From Thermoanaerobaculales bacterium (GTDB taxonomy: Bacteria; Acidobacteriota; Thermoanaerobaculia; Thermoanaerobaculales; Sulfomarinibacteraceae), in assembly GCA_029287235.1 (NCBI GenBank), contig JARFRM010000230.1:1-57392 (forward strand): a stretch of 57,392 bases of DNA, written 5' to 3'. A program made the translations under genes and the position numbers. The notes beneath the pieces were generated by a model. The model saw only the letters and a program-made list of their open reading frames with translations, did no database searches and had not been told where the DNA came from. How positions within the stretch are numbered: position 1 is the first letter of the stretch; the number at the start of each line of letters is the position of its first letter. Positions 21,002 to 29,545 of the stretch are shown here, one piece after another.

Positions 21002-21945
21002 AAGCTCACCTCGACGGGCAGACCGGTGGGGAGGTCCCGGGCCGCGTCATCGACGAGTTCGATCTCGGCGAGATAGGTGAAATGGCCGCGATCCCTCTCG
21101 GTCAGGGCGTAGTAGGGCGTGAACGCGGCCTCGGCGGAGACGAAACGAACTCGGCCCTCAAACGGTGATTCGAAGCCGGCCACCGAGACCGAAACCGTTG
21201 CGGCCGGCAACGCCCGCGGCCGGATCTCGGCCGGGACATAGACCCGGGCGAAGGGGGCGCCGTCGGCAAGGAGCACCACGACCGGCGACCCGACCGCAGG
21301 TTCGTCACCCTCCCGGAAGGGCAGCGCCTCGATGGTCCCGTCTCGTGGGGCGGTGATGATCATTCGCTCGGCATCGATGGTGAGTTTGGAGATCTCGGCC
21401 CCGGTGCGGGCGACCTCGGCCTCCGCTTGATCGAGTTCTTCGACGGTGGCGCCGTTGAGATATCTTTCCAGGGAGGAACGGGCGGCGTCGCGTCGGGCTT
21501 CCGCCGCCCGGTGGTTCGCCTCCACCGAGTCCAGGGCCGATTGCGGCTCGACGCCTTCCGCGACCAGCGCGCGAGCGCGGATGAGGTCGGGTTCGAGCTG
21601 GATCAGCGCTGCTTCGGCTTCGGCGAGCTGAGCTTTGGCCCGGTCGATCTCCTCGTATCGAAAACCGCGGACCACCTCGGCGAGGTTGGCGGCTGCGAGA
21701 TCGCGGTTCGCTTCTGCTTGGGACAGCAGCGCAACGATTCTGCGGCTGTCGAGTTCAACGAGGACATCGCCGGCGGCCACCCGGTCGCCCTCCTTGACCG
21801 CGAGCCGGAGGATGGGCTCCTGACGCTCGGCGCGAAGCTCGATCCGGTAACGCTCCAACGTACCGACGGCGATGGGAGGATCAGTGTCGCGGCAGCCGGC
21901 GAACGCGGCAATGGCGATGAGCAGCAACGGGAAGGGTCGTTTCAT
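20998..21945 (-). CDS. HlyD/MFP-type periplasmic adaptor lipoprotein
   Basis: 315 aa. Lipobox IAAFAGC places the acylated Cys at 18. A biotinyl-lipoyl half-motif (VKEGDRVAAGDVLVELD) is followed by a long alpha-helical hairpin (about 75-185, Ala/Glu-rich, coiled coil), the second lipoyl half (IITAPRDGTIEALPFREGDEP) and a beta-barrel domain. It links the inner-membrane exporter to an outer-membrane channel, which is not encoded here. First gene of the operon; its stop overlaps the proposed start of the ATPase. The order matches E. coli ybhG-ybhF-ybhS/R. Confidence 0.9.
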   Translation of the reverse strand: MKRPFPLLLIAIAAFAGCRDTDPPIAVGTLERYRIELRAERQEPILRLAVKEGDRVAAGDVLVELDSRRIVALLSQAEANRDLAAANLAEVVRGFRYEEIDRAKAQLAEAEAALIQLEPDLIRARALVAEGVEPQSALDSVEANHRAAEARRDAARSSLERYLNGATVEELDQAEAEVARTGAEISKLTIDAERMIITAPRDGTIEALPFREGDEPAVGSPVVVLLADGAPFARVYVPAEIRPRALPAATVSVSVAGFESPFEGRVRFVSAEAAFTPYYALTERDRGHFTYLAEIELVDDAARDLPTGLPVEVSF

Positions 21946-22019
21946 TTGATTCGGGATTATAGACGTCCCCTGCGCCGGCGTCCGCGCCCGGGACAGGAAC
22001 AGCGCCAGCTATCAGGGGC

Positions 22020-22100
22020 AGCCCCGAGATGGTGCGATGGATCATCTGTGTCTATCTGTGTGATCTGTGGGCGGCGATGGGATGGATCTACGACGATCCA
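22020..22100. repeat. short fragment of the mosaic intergenic repeat
   Basis: Contains gcgatggatcatctgtg and tctgtgtgatctgtgggc, the terminal module of the larger elements, and ends near GATCCAGCATC, the terminal word seen at element ends. It lies between the exporter operon and the M16 operon. Confidence 0.65.
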
Positions 22101-22110
22101 GCATCGAGAG

Positions 22111-22140
22111 ACAAAGACGCCCGGGCCGAAGCCCGGGCGT
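22111..22140 (-). terminator. intrinsic terminator of the M16 operon with UUCG loop
   Basis: Perfect 10-bp stem ACGCCCGGGC/GCCCGGGCGT closed by TTCG on the minus strand (22140-22117), followed by CTTTGT. It lies 23 nt beyond the stop of the downstream M16 gene. The UUCG tetraloop makes this very stable. Confidence 0.8.
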
Positions 22141-22162
22141 GGTGGTGATCAGTTTTGCCGCC

Positions 22163-23641
22163 TTACTCGACGATGGGCTCCAAAGTCATGGGATCCCTGA
22201 GCGGGAGCTTCGTAACGGGTCCGAACTCCGTGAAGTCGGCTTCGTGATCGGGGTGTCCCGTCATGATCTCGGCGATGTTGCCGACGACGAGGACGATCAT
22301 CTTCTCCGGGTGGATCCTGGTTTTGAAGGCCTCGAGCACGGCGTCGGCGTCCACCGCCGAGACCTTGTCCCGATAGTCCACCCAGTAGTCGTGCGGCCGG
22401 CCGAGGAGCTCGTCGAGGGCGAAGATCGAAACCGTCTGGGCCGCTGAAGAGAAGCTCTTCGGGAAGGTCTCGACGAACTGGTTACGGGAAACCGTGAGCT
22501 CTTCCTCGGTCACCTTGTCGGCGCGCATCTCGCCGATGATGTCGTATCCGAGCTTCGCCGCGTAGGCGCAGGTGGACGACTTGGACTGGAAGGAGGCGCG
22601 GAAGGTGCCGGGGTAGGTGGTCGGAAAGCCGAGGCTCGAGTAGGCACCGTAGGCGAGACCCTCGTCCGAGCGTATGGTCTTCATCATCCGCGCGGTGAAG
22701 CCGCCGCCGCCGAGGATGTCGTTGCCGACCAGCAGGGCGAACTGATCGGGGTCACCCAAACGATAGCCGATGTGCCCGTAGCTCACGCGACCCTGGTTGA
22801 CGTCCTCCTTGTTGACCACATAGACCCCGGGTTCGGGGTTGTGATCGGGTTGGGGGATGGCGGGCAGGGGCGCATCGAGCTTTGGCAGCGTGCCGATGGT
22901 CCGCTCCAGAAGAACCTTGATCGCGGCCTCGTCGAAATCGCCCGAAACGGCGACGATGATGTTGTCGGCGCGAATCAACGAGGTGGCGAAGTCCTTGGCC
23001 TGCCGGGAGGTGATCGCATCGACCGAGGCCTGGGTCGGAAGGCGGTTGAGGAAGAATTCGTCGCCGTAGATCAGCCGGCTCCACTCACGCCCCTCGATGC
23101 TTGCGGTGTTGTCATTGCGGGTCTTCATCCCCTGGATGAGGTCGTCCTTGGCCTTGGCGAATCGGTCTTCTTGAAAACGCGGTTTCGTGAGGACGTCCAT
23201 CATCAGAGCCATGGCGGCCTCGAGGTCCTTGGACAACACGTTGAGGCTCACCGAACCGGTGACATCACCGATGTTGGTGCTCAGGATTGCTGCGAGGAAG
23301 TCGAGTTCCTCGTCGAGCTCGCTGGCGGTGAGCTCACCGGCGCCGCCGGTGCGCCAGACCTCGTCGGCGATCGTGTGGAGGCCCTCCTGGCCAACGGGAA
23401 CCAGGTATCGACCGCCGCGAAAATAGACGGCAATGCTGACCAGTGGAAATTGGCCGTCTCGCATGGCGTAGACCGGGATGCCGTTGCTGAGCTCGGTTCG
23501 GAGCGCGTCGGCATCGGGGATATTCCACTCGATGGAGCCGTAGACGAGTTCTTCGGGTCGTTGCGGGATCTCGCTGTCGGCGGCGATGAACCCGGCGGTG
23601 AAAACGAGGCAAATAGCCGTGAGAATCAGCTGGCGGCGCAT
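22163..23641 (-). CDS. M16 family peptidase-like protein, inactive-type subunit
   Basis: 492 aa from ATG 23641 (MRRQLILTAICLV, a signal peptide); a longer frame to 23704 lies inside the upstream gene. It has the two-domain M16 fold, including the R/Y region near the C-terminus (GGGGFTARMMKTIRSDEGLAY). The inverted zinc motif HxxEH is not intact: the corresponding stretch is GLHTIADEVW (87-96), with one His and no second His. It is therefore probably the non-catalytic partner of the adjacent active M16 protein, as in alpha/beta processing-peptidase pairs. One nucleotide separates it from the upstream stop (TAAGATG). Confidence 0.9.
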   Translation of the reverse strand: MRRQLILTAICLVFTAGFIAADSEIPQRPEELVYGSIEWNIPDADALRTELSNGIPVYAMRDGQFPLVSIAVYFRGGRYLVPVGQEGLHTIADEVWRTGGAGELTASELDEELDFLAAILSTNIGDVTGSVSLNVLSKDLEAAMALMMDVLTKPRFQEDRFAKAKDDLIQGMKTRNDNTASIEGREWSRLIYGDEFFLNRLPTQASVDAITSRQAKDFATSLIRADNIIVAVSGDFDEAAIKVLLERTIGTLPKLDAPLPAIPQPDHNPEPGVYVVNKEDVNQGRVSYGHIGYRLGDPDQFALLVGNDILGGGGFTARMMKTIRSDEGLAYGAYSSLGFPTTYPGTFRASFQSKSSTCAYAAKLGYDIIGEMRADKVTEEELTVSRNQFVETFPKSFSSAAQTVSIFALDELLGRPHDYWVDYRDKVSAVDADAVLEAFKTRIHPEKMIVLVVGNIAEIMTGHPDHEADFTEFGPVTKLPLRDPMTLEPIVE

Positions 23642-23642
23642 C

Positions 23643-25412
23643 TTACTCCTCCTCCCCGGTTCCCTCCGCAAGTGCGGCAAGCCGCTCCTGCGCGCGCTCG
23701 ACAATCAAATCCAGCGCCCCCTGGAACTCGGGTGGCGCCTGTCCCTTCATCGCCTCGATCTGCGACAGGAGACCCTGGATCTCGGCCGGGTCGGTGATCT
23801 GGTTGATCTGGGTGATGGTCTGCTTGGCCATGCTCTTGGCCTGGCCCGAAAGGGCGGCGATCTCGGGATCTTCCTCGGCGCCCTCTTTTCGGAAGTAGGA
23901 AAGGAAGTTTCGGCCCTCATCGCGAAAGTACTTGTTGGCGACCCGCATGACGTCGTCGGCGGTCACCGCCTGGATCTTGGCCGGCGAGGTGTTGATGAAA
24001 TCCCAGTTCCCGAGCACGTCGTATATGAGGAGCTGAAACATGAGGTAGAAGTTCGACTGGAGCCGCCGGAAGGAGTTGGCCAGCTCCTTGTTCTTGACCT
24101 TGGCCAGCTCGCGCTCCGAAACCGGTTCGGATTTGAGTTTTTCGATCTCGGCGAGGAGGGCGGCCTCGGCCTGTTCGTGGGTCACTCCATCGGCAAGATC
24201 GGTGCCGACCTCGAACTGACCGGCGTACTTGAAGGAGTCGAAGCCGGCGTAGGGCTGGCCTGTGGCCAGGGTCTGCTCCTCCACCATGGCCTTGTAGAGG
24301 CGGCCGGTACGGCCGTTGAGCACGGCCGTCAGGACATCGAGGGCATATCTGTCCTGATGCACGAAGGGCACCGCGTGCCAACGGATCTTCACCGATGGAT
24401 TGGTGTCGGCGGTGGCGGTCATCCGCCGCTCCTGGAGCTGCTCGATCTCCTCGGTGATGATCTCGGGCGGTGGCGTCTGACCGGCGGGGATCCGCCCCAG
24501 GTACTTCTTCGCCAGCTCGATGGCCTCCTCGGACGAAAAGTCTCCGACCAGCGCCGCGGTGATGTTGTTGGGGGCGTAGAAGGTGTCGAAGAACGCTTGC
24601 GCCTGGGCGCGGTTGATGGACTCCACGTCCGACGGCCAGCCGATGGTCGGGTGGTGGTAGGGGACCGATCCCCAGAACATGAAGTCGAACTGCTCGTCGT
24701 ACTTCGCGGTGGGGTCGGATTCGACCCGCATCCGGCGCTCCTCGCGCACCACGTCGCGCTCGGAGTAGAACTCGCGGAAGACGGCGTTGAGCAGCCGGTC
24801 GGATTCCATCCAGAACCACAGCTCGAGCTTGTTGGCGGGGACGTCGACGAAATAGACCGTGATGTCCGAGCTGGTGCCGGCGTTGAGGCTGGTGGCGCCC
24901 TGGTTGGTGTAGATCTTGTCGTACTCGTTGTTGACGATGTACTCCCGCTGCGCCTCTTGGAGCTTCTTCATCTTCTCGCGCAGCTCGGCCAGGCGCGGGG
25001 TCTGGTTCTCCGGCAGATAGATGTTGCCCTGGACGTCTCCACGGCGTTTGGCCTCCCGCAGGGCCGTGTACTCGATCTCCATCTCGGCGCGGACAGCGTC
25101 GAGCTCGGCCATGATTTCCATTTCGGCTTCGAAATCGGTGGTGCCGATGGTCTCGGTGCCCTTGAACATCATGTGTTCGAAAAGATGGGCGATTCCGGTG
25201 ACCCCTGACTCTTCATTGACCGAGCCGACGTGGGCGATCCAGCCGGCGGCGACCCGGGGCGAGTCGTGCCGCTCGACGAGCAGCAGCTTCATACCGTTGT
25301 CCAGGGTGACTTCGGTGACCGGTACGTTGGCCTCGTTTGCATCGGCGACGAGGCCGGTCAGCAAGATCAGGGCGACGAACCCGGCAACGGTCGACATGCG
25401 TCGAAGGTTCAT
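23643..25412 (-). CDS. M16 family zinc metallopeptidase, catalytic subunit
   Basis: 589 aa with a signal peptide (about 5-26). The inverted zinc motif HLFEH is at 76-80 in GIAHLFEHMMFKGT, and VREERRMR about 130 residues on supplies the downstream Glu. Between them is an inserted, Glu/Lys-rich helical segment (about 100-155), longer than in mitochondrial MPP. The C-terminal half has the expected pseudo-repeat. Probably a periplasmic or outer-membrane-facing oligopeptidase, paired with the degenerate downstream M16 protein. AAAGGA precedes the ATG. Divergent from coaX. Confidence 0.92.
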   Translation of the reverse strand: MNLRRMSTVAGFVALILLTGLVADANEANVPVTEVTLDNGMKLLLVERHDSPRVAAGWIAHVGSVNEESGVTGIAHLFEHMMFKGTETIGTTDFEAEMEIMAELDAVRAEMEIEYTALREAKRRGDVQGNIYLPENQTPRLAELREKMKKLQEAQREYIVNNEYDKIYTNQGATSLNAGTSSDITVYFVDVPANKLELWFWMESDRLLNAVFREFYSERDVVREERRMRVESDPTAKYDEQFDFMFWGSVPYHHPTIGWPSDVESINRAQAQAFFDTFYAPNNITAALVGDFSSEEAIELAKKYLGRIPAGQTPPPEIITEEIEQLQERRMTATADTNPSVKIRWHAVPFVHQDRYALDVLTAVLNGRTGRLYKAMVEEQTLATGQPYAGFDSFKYAGQFEVGTDLADGVTHEQAEAALLAEIEKLKSEPVSERELAKVKNKELANSFRRLQSNFYLMFQLLIYDVLGNWDFINTSPAKIQAVTADDVMRVANKYFRDEGRNFLSYFRKEGAEEDPEIAALSGQAKSMAKQTITQINQITDPAEIQGLLSQIEAMKGQAPPEFQGALDLIVERAQERLAALAEGTGEEE

Positions 25413-25573
25413 GATTGTGTCCTTTCAGAATCTGTTCGAATCAGTGAGTTCTGTCCTTGAGTGAGCCTTCTGGGTATGTGTCTCAGAATCTAAATACTCG
25501 AGCGAACGCGTGACAGTCTATACGATCACCGGCGAGGCCGGTTACAATTCGATCGCAGGCATTGGGGAGGATC

Positions 25574-26350
25574 ATGAGCGGGAAACTGCTGGCTTTGGAT
25601 GTGGGCAACACCAACACCGTCGTCGGTCTTTTTTCGGGTGACGAGTTGCGTGGACACTGGCGGCTCACGACTCAGGCCGACCGAACCGCCGACGAGATCG
25701 GGATGTGGCTGCGTCAACTCCTTCAGTGGGAGCAGGTCGTACCTTCGGATCTCATCGGAGTGGCAGTCGCGTCGGTGGTTCCGCCCATGGACCCGAGACT
25801 CCGGGAAGGCGTGCGCCGCTATCTGGGCCTGACGCCGTTTTTTGTCGAACCCGGCATCAAGACCGGGATGCCCCTCAGGGTCGAAGCGCCCCAGGAGCTC
25901 GGCGCGGACCGCCTGTGCGACGCCGTCGCCGCCTTTGCCGAGCACGGGGGACCGTGTGTGGTCATCGACTTCGGAACCGCCGTGACCTGGGAGGTCGTGT
26001 CGTCCGAGGGTGAGTATCTCGGTGGAGTCATCGCCCCGGGCCCGGGGATCACCGCCGAGGCCCTGGGCGGCAAGACCGCCAAGCTGCCCCAGGTCGCCAT
26101 GGCGCCGCCGCCGCGGGTCATCGGTAAGGGGACCATCGACAGCATCCAGTCCGGCCTCTTTTACGGCTACCTGGGTCTCATCCAGGGCGTGACGCGGCGC
26201 ATCGTTGACGAGCTCGGGGGGGCCAAGGTGATCGCCACCGGAGGATTCGCCCCGATCTTCGCCGAGCACGCACCACTCATCCAGGAGGTCGAGACGGATC
26301 TGACCCTTCACGGCTTGCGCCTGTTGTGGGAGAAGAACCGAGAACACTGA
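25574..26350 (+). CDS. coaX: type III pantothenate kinase
   Basis: 258 aa from ATG 25574, with GGGGAGG immediately upstream; a TTG at 25562 is rejected. It phosphorylates pantothenate in the first step of coenzyme A synthesis. Acetate/sugar-kinase fold motifs: LALDVGNTNTVVGLF (phosphate 1), GADRLCDAVAA (pantothenate/dimer region), VVIDFGTAVTWEVV (phosphate 2) and GGVIAPGPGI. There is no BirA fusion. Its stop overlaps the pgsA start by one base (TGATG). Confidence 0.95.
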   Translation: MSGKLLALDVGNTNTVVGLFSGDELRGHWRLTTQADRTADEIGMWLRQLLQWEQVVPSDLIGVAVASVVPPMDPRLREGVRRYLGLTPFFVEPGIKTGMPLRVEAPQELGADRLCDAVAAFAEHGGPCVVIDFGTAVTWEVVSSEGEYLGGVIAPGPGITAEALGGKTAKLPQVAMAPPPRVIGKGTIDSIQSGLFYGYLGLIQGVTRRIVDELGGAKVIATGGFAPIFAEHAPLIQEVETDLTLHGLRLLWEKNREH

Positions 26351-27030
26351 TGGGGAAGAACACCAGTTCAACCGAACGCCGGGAGCGGATTCGAGCCCAC
26401 GTCGAGGAGAAGCTGCGGCCGCTCACCCTGCCCAATTTCCTGACCCTTCTGCGCATGGCCATCGTTCCGTTCTTCGTCCTCGCCGTCTTTGCCCACGAGT
26501 TCACCCTCGCGGTTTGGATCTTCGTGATTTCCGGATTCACCGATGTCCTCGATGGCTGGATCGCCCGCACCTTCGACCTTGAGTCGAGGATCGGTGCGCT
26601 CCTCGATCCTCTGGCCGACAAGATTCTCCTGACGGCCGCCTACATCTCCCTGGCTGTTCCCCACGGCCAGGCGGTCGTGATTCCACTCTGGCTCGCCATC
26701 CTGACGCTCTTCCGAGATTTCGTCATCATGCTCATGGCGTTCGTCTTCTACATGTTCGAGGGGATCAAGAGCTTCCCACCCACCTGGGCGGGCAAGCTGA
26801 CGACAGTCATGCAGGTCACCACCGTGAGTCTTGTTTTGCTGGCCAACGTCGTGGAGATCTCCATGCCGGTGTTGCAGGTCTGCTTCTACCTGTCGTTCAT
26901 CCTGGTGATCGTGTCGAGTTTCAGTTATATCTATCGTTCCAGCCGCGCCATCGAGGCCGAGAGGCAGGCGAGGTTGGAGGAGGGCGAAGAGGATCTCGAG
27001 ATCGACCAGTACATCCGTCGGCGGCGGTGA
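26350..27030 (+). CDS. pgsA: CDP-diacylglycerol-glycerol-3-phosphate 3-phosphatidyltransferase-like protein
   Basis: 226 aa. It has the CDP-alcohol phosphotransferase signature DGWIAR...GALLDPLADK, with all the metal-binding Asp positions, and several membrane helices. LTLPNFLTLLRM is the typical PgsA N-terminal helix. It makes phosphatidylglycerophosphate or a related phospholipid at the inner membrane; other family members (for example PssA) cannot be excluded by eye. An extended, highly charged C-terminal tail (EEGEEDLEIDQYIRRRR) is unusual. Coupled to coaX. Confidence 0.85.
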   Translation: MGKNTSSTERRERIRAHVEEKLRPLTLPNFLTLLRMAIVPFFVLAVFAHEFTLAVWIFVISGFTDVLDGWIARTFDLESRIGALLDPLADKILLTAAYISLAVPHGQAVVIPLWLAILTLFRDFVIMLMAFVFYMFEGIKSFPPTWAGKLTTVMQVTTVSLVLLANVVEISMPVLQVCFYLSFILVIVSSFSYIYRSSRAIEAERQARLEEGEEDLEIDQYIRRRR

Positions 27031-27120
27031 GAAGGTTAGAAAGTTAGAGGGTGAGAAGGACTGGGAGTCGACTCACAAATCACAGCGAGCGAAGCGAGCG
27101 CTCACTTTCTAACCTTCGAA
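27031..27120. repeat. intergenic inverted repeat between convergent pgsA and ackA
   Basis: Arms GAAGGTTAGAAAGT (27031-27044) and ACTTTCTAACCTTC (27104-27117) are perfect complements. Inside are GCGAGCGAAGCGAGCGCTC and gtgagaagg words that also appear at 5665-5740. It may act as a bidirectional terminator by position, but there is no T tract. Confidence 0.65.
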
Positions 27121-27136
27121 CTTTCTGACTTCTCCG

Positions 27137-28396
27137 CTACGGGGTCACCGTCTCCGGCGGTTCGAAGGTCGGCATGATGCCGTTGAGTACCCGGACGACA
27201 TCGCGGGCGATGGTCTTCTCCTCGTTTGTCGGCACCACGAGAACCCTGGCGCGCGAGTCCTCCGTTGTGATCTCACCCTCGCCACCGACGAGGGTGGCGT
27301 TGATCTCCGTGTCGACTTCGATCCCCATGTACTCGAGGCCGCCGAGCGCCCACTCCCGAACCTCCGGTGAGTTCTCGCCGATGCCGCCGGTGAAGAAGAC
27401 GGCATCGACCCCGCCCATGGCTGCGGCGTAGGCGCCGATGTACTTCTTGACCCGGTAGCAGAACATCCTGAAGGCGACATCGGCGCGCTGATGGCCGTCG
27501 GCGCGGGCCTCGACGAGCTCACGCATGTCGGAGGAGACCCCCGACACGCCGTAGAGACCGGAGTGTTTATTCATCATGGTGTTGACCTGATGGAGCGTCA
27601 TTTCCTCCATGGCCATGAGCCAGGGCACGATCGCCGGGTCCATGTCCCCGGTGCGGGTGCCCATGAGCAGACCTTCGAGGGGGGTGAACCCCATGGAAGT
27701 GTCCACCGATTTGCCGTGATCGATGGCGGCCAGCGAGCAACCGTTTCCGAGGTGCACCGTGATGAGCTTCTTGTCACCCTTGTCCCAATCGAGGATCTGG
27801 CTGCCACGAAAGGCGACATAGCGGTGCGAGGTACCGTGAAAGCCGTACTTGCGCAGGGCGTGCTTGGTGTAGAGCTGGAAGGGGATGCCGTAGAGGAAGG
27901 CGTGTGGAGACATCGTCTGGTGGAAGGCGGTGTCGAAGACCGCAATGTGAGGGACATCGGGCAGCGCCGCGTACGCGGCCTGGTAGCCCCTCAAATTGGG
28001 TGGGTTGTGGAGCGGCGCGAGCACCGAGCACTCCTCGATCTGCTGCACCACATCCGGCGTCATGATGACCGAGGACGCGAATGCCTCGCCGCCGTGGACC
28101 ACCCGGTGACCGACCGCGTCGATGTCATCTACGCCATCGAGAATACCGTTCAGAGGGTCCGAGAGGACGCGCAGGGCCCATTCAATCGCGGCGCGGTGCT
28201 CGAGGATCTCTCGATAGTCCGCGACCGGCTTGCGGCCGGGGACGTTGAGAACCAGACGCGAGTCGTCGAGACCGATCTTCTCCACCTGGCCGGTGGCGAG
28301 GGTGCGGTCTTCGTGCGCGTTCATCCGTTCGAGGTCCGTCTCGATGACCTGGAACTTGACCGAAGATGATCCACTGTTGAGAACGAGGATTTTCAT
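27137..28396 (-). CDS. ackA: acetate kinase
   Basis: 419 aa. Interconverts acetyl phosphate + ADP with acetate + ATP. N-terminal signature MKILVLNSGSSSVKF; catalytic regions FDTAFHQTM and KYGFHGTSHRYV; nucleotide site HLGNGCS and TGGIGENS. Length is normal. No phosphotransacetylase gene is adjacent; instead the upstream neighbour, 42 nt away, is a 3-hydroxyacyl-CoA dehydrogenase, so the pair may link acyl-CoA oxidation with acetate overflow. TGGAG precedes the ATG. Confidence 0.97.
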   Translation of the reverse strand: MKILVLNSGSSSVKFQVIETDLERMNAHEDRTLATGQVEKIGLDDSRLVLNVPGRKPVADYREILEHRAAIEWALRVLSDPLNGILDGVDDIDAVGHRVVHGGEAFASSVIMTPDVVQQIEECSVLAPLHNPPNLRGYQAAYAALPDVPHIAVFDTAFHQTMSPHAFLYGIPFQLYTKHALRKYGFHGTSHRYVAFRGSQILDWDKGDKKLITVHLGNGCSLAAIDHGKSVDTSMGFTPLEGLLMGTRTGDMDPAIVPWLMAMEEMTLHQVNTMMNKHSGLYGVSGVSSDMRELVEARADGHQRADVAFRMFCYRVKKYIGAYAAAMGGVDAVFFTGGIGENSPEVREWALGGLEYMGIEVDTEINATLVGGEGEITTEDSRARVLVVPTNEEKTIARDVVRVLNGIMPTFEPPETVTP

Positions 28397-28438
28397 TGGT
28401 TCAACTCCATCGTCGCAGTCGCGGCGAGTTTGAATTCT

Positions 28439-29347
28439 CTAGGCGGGCCTCGGCTTGTCATCCGGGAGGCGATCGGTACGCCGGCGGTTGCTGTCGTACA
28501 GAAAGAACCCCTGACCGGTCTTGGCGCCGAGCAGCCCGGCTCGAACCAGACGTTTGAGCATCGGGCACGGGCGGAACCGGGGTTCGCCGCTCTCCGAATG
28601 CAGATGCTGCATCCAGTTGAGGACGCGGTCGAGACCGGTTCGGTCGGCCCACTCGAGGGGGCCCATGGTGAAGTTGAAGCCGAGCTTGATGGCGAGATCG
28701 ACCTCGGCCGCTTCGGCGACGCCTTCCATGACGGTGTGCATGGCTTCGTTGACCAGCGGCAACACGACCCTGGTGGTGACAAAGCCCGGCATCTCGAAAA
28801 CCTTGATGGGAACCTTGCCGAGAATACGCGCGAACTCCACCGCCCGGTCGTAGACCTCGTCGGTGGTGAGCTGGCCGCGAACAACTTCCACAACCCGGGT
28901 GGTCGTCACCGGGTAGAGGAAGTGCATCCCTACGATCCGTTCCGGACGCGAGTTCTGCGTCGCGAGCTCGGTGATGGACAGGGTCGAGGTGTTGATGACG
29001 ATGGGGTGATCCTCGACCATCCGGCGGTCGAGCTCTCGCAGGATCCGGCGTTTGACGCCGAAATCCTCTTGCACGGTCTCGATAGCGAGATCACAATCCG
29101 CAGCGCAGTCGAACCGGGTGACCCAACGGATGCGTGAGAGGATCGCCTTCTTCTCCGAGTTCGTCAGACCGAACCGGGCGATCTCGTGGTCGAGCGATTG
29201 TTCGAGCTCGGCCCGACTGGCGTCCACGGCCTCGGTGGAGATCTCCTTGAGGCAGACGCTGAGCCCTTCTTGGGCGACCTTGGTGGCGATGGATCGTCCC
29301 ATCATGCCGCCACCGATGATTGCAACGTTGTGTAGCTCCCAGCTCAT
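28439..29347 (-). CDS. 3-hydroxyacyl-CoA dehydrogenase family protein
   Basis: 302 aa from ATG 29347 (MSWELHNVAIIGGGMMG); a longer frame to 29839 crosses the divergent gene and is rejected. Rossmann NAD motif IIGGGMMGRS at 10-20, catalytic His142 in GMHFLYPV, and Ser at 121 in NTSTLSI. The C-terminal domain has PGFVTTRVVLPLVNEA and GFNFTMGPLEWAD. Two usual residues differ: the family HFFNP is HFLYP here, and the Asn of PGFxxNR is Thr. The enzyme may therefore act on an unusual substrate or be less active. Probably oxidises a short 3-hydroxyacyl-CoA. First gene of a pair with ackA. Confidence 0.85.
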   Translation of the reverse strand: MSWELHNVAIIGGGMMGRSIATKVAQEGLSVCLKEISTEAVDASRAELEQSLDHEIARFGLTNSEKKAILSRIRWVTRFDCAADCDLAIETVQEDFGVKRRILRELDRRMVEDHPIVINTSTLSITELATQNSRPERIVGMHFLYPVTTTRVVEVVRGQLTTDEVYDRAVEFARILGKVPIKVFEMPGFVTTRVVLPLVNEAMHTVMEGVAEAAEVDLAIKLGFNFTMGPLEWADRTGLDRVLNWMQHLHSESGEPRFRPCPMLKRLVRAGLLGAKTGQGFFLYDSNRRRTDRLPDDKPRPA

Positions 29348-29545
29348 GGCGCGGGAGTGTAACAGACCTGTCAAGCGGCCGTGTTTGTCTTGCGTTAGCG
29401 GGCAGTCGTGGCAGGATGTCGTGGCCGTGGGGACAAGGGCCCCGAGCAGACCTCTGGCCCGAGAAATCGAGCCGTTTCGGAAGAGAAATCCACGGTCGTG
29501 CTGTTGATATTGAGGTGGCGAGGTGGCGATGAGGAGCCGTGTATC

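Noticed and set aside
23586..25208. 540-codon plus-strand frame opposite the M16 genes
   Set aside because: Shadow of two convincing M16 genes with signal peptides and one-base spacing.
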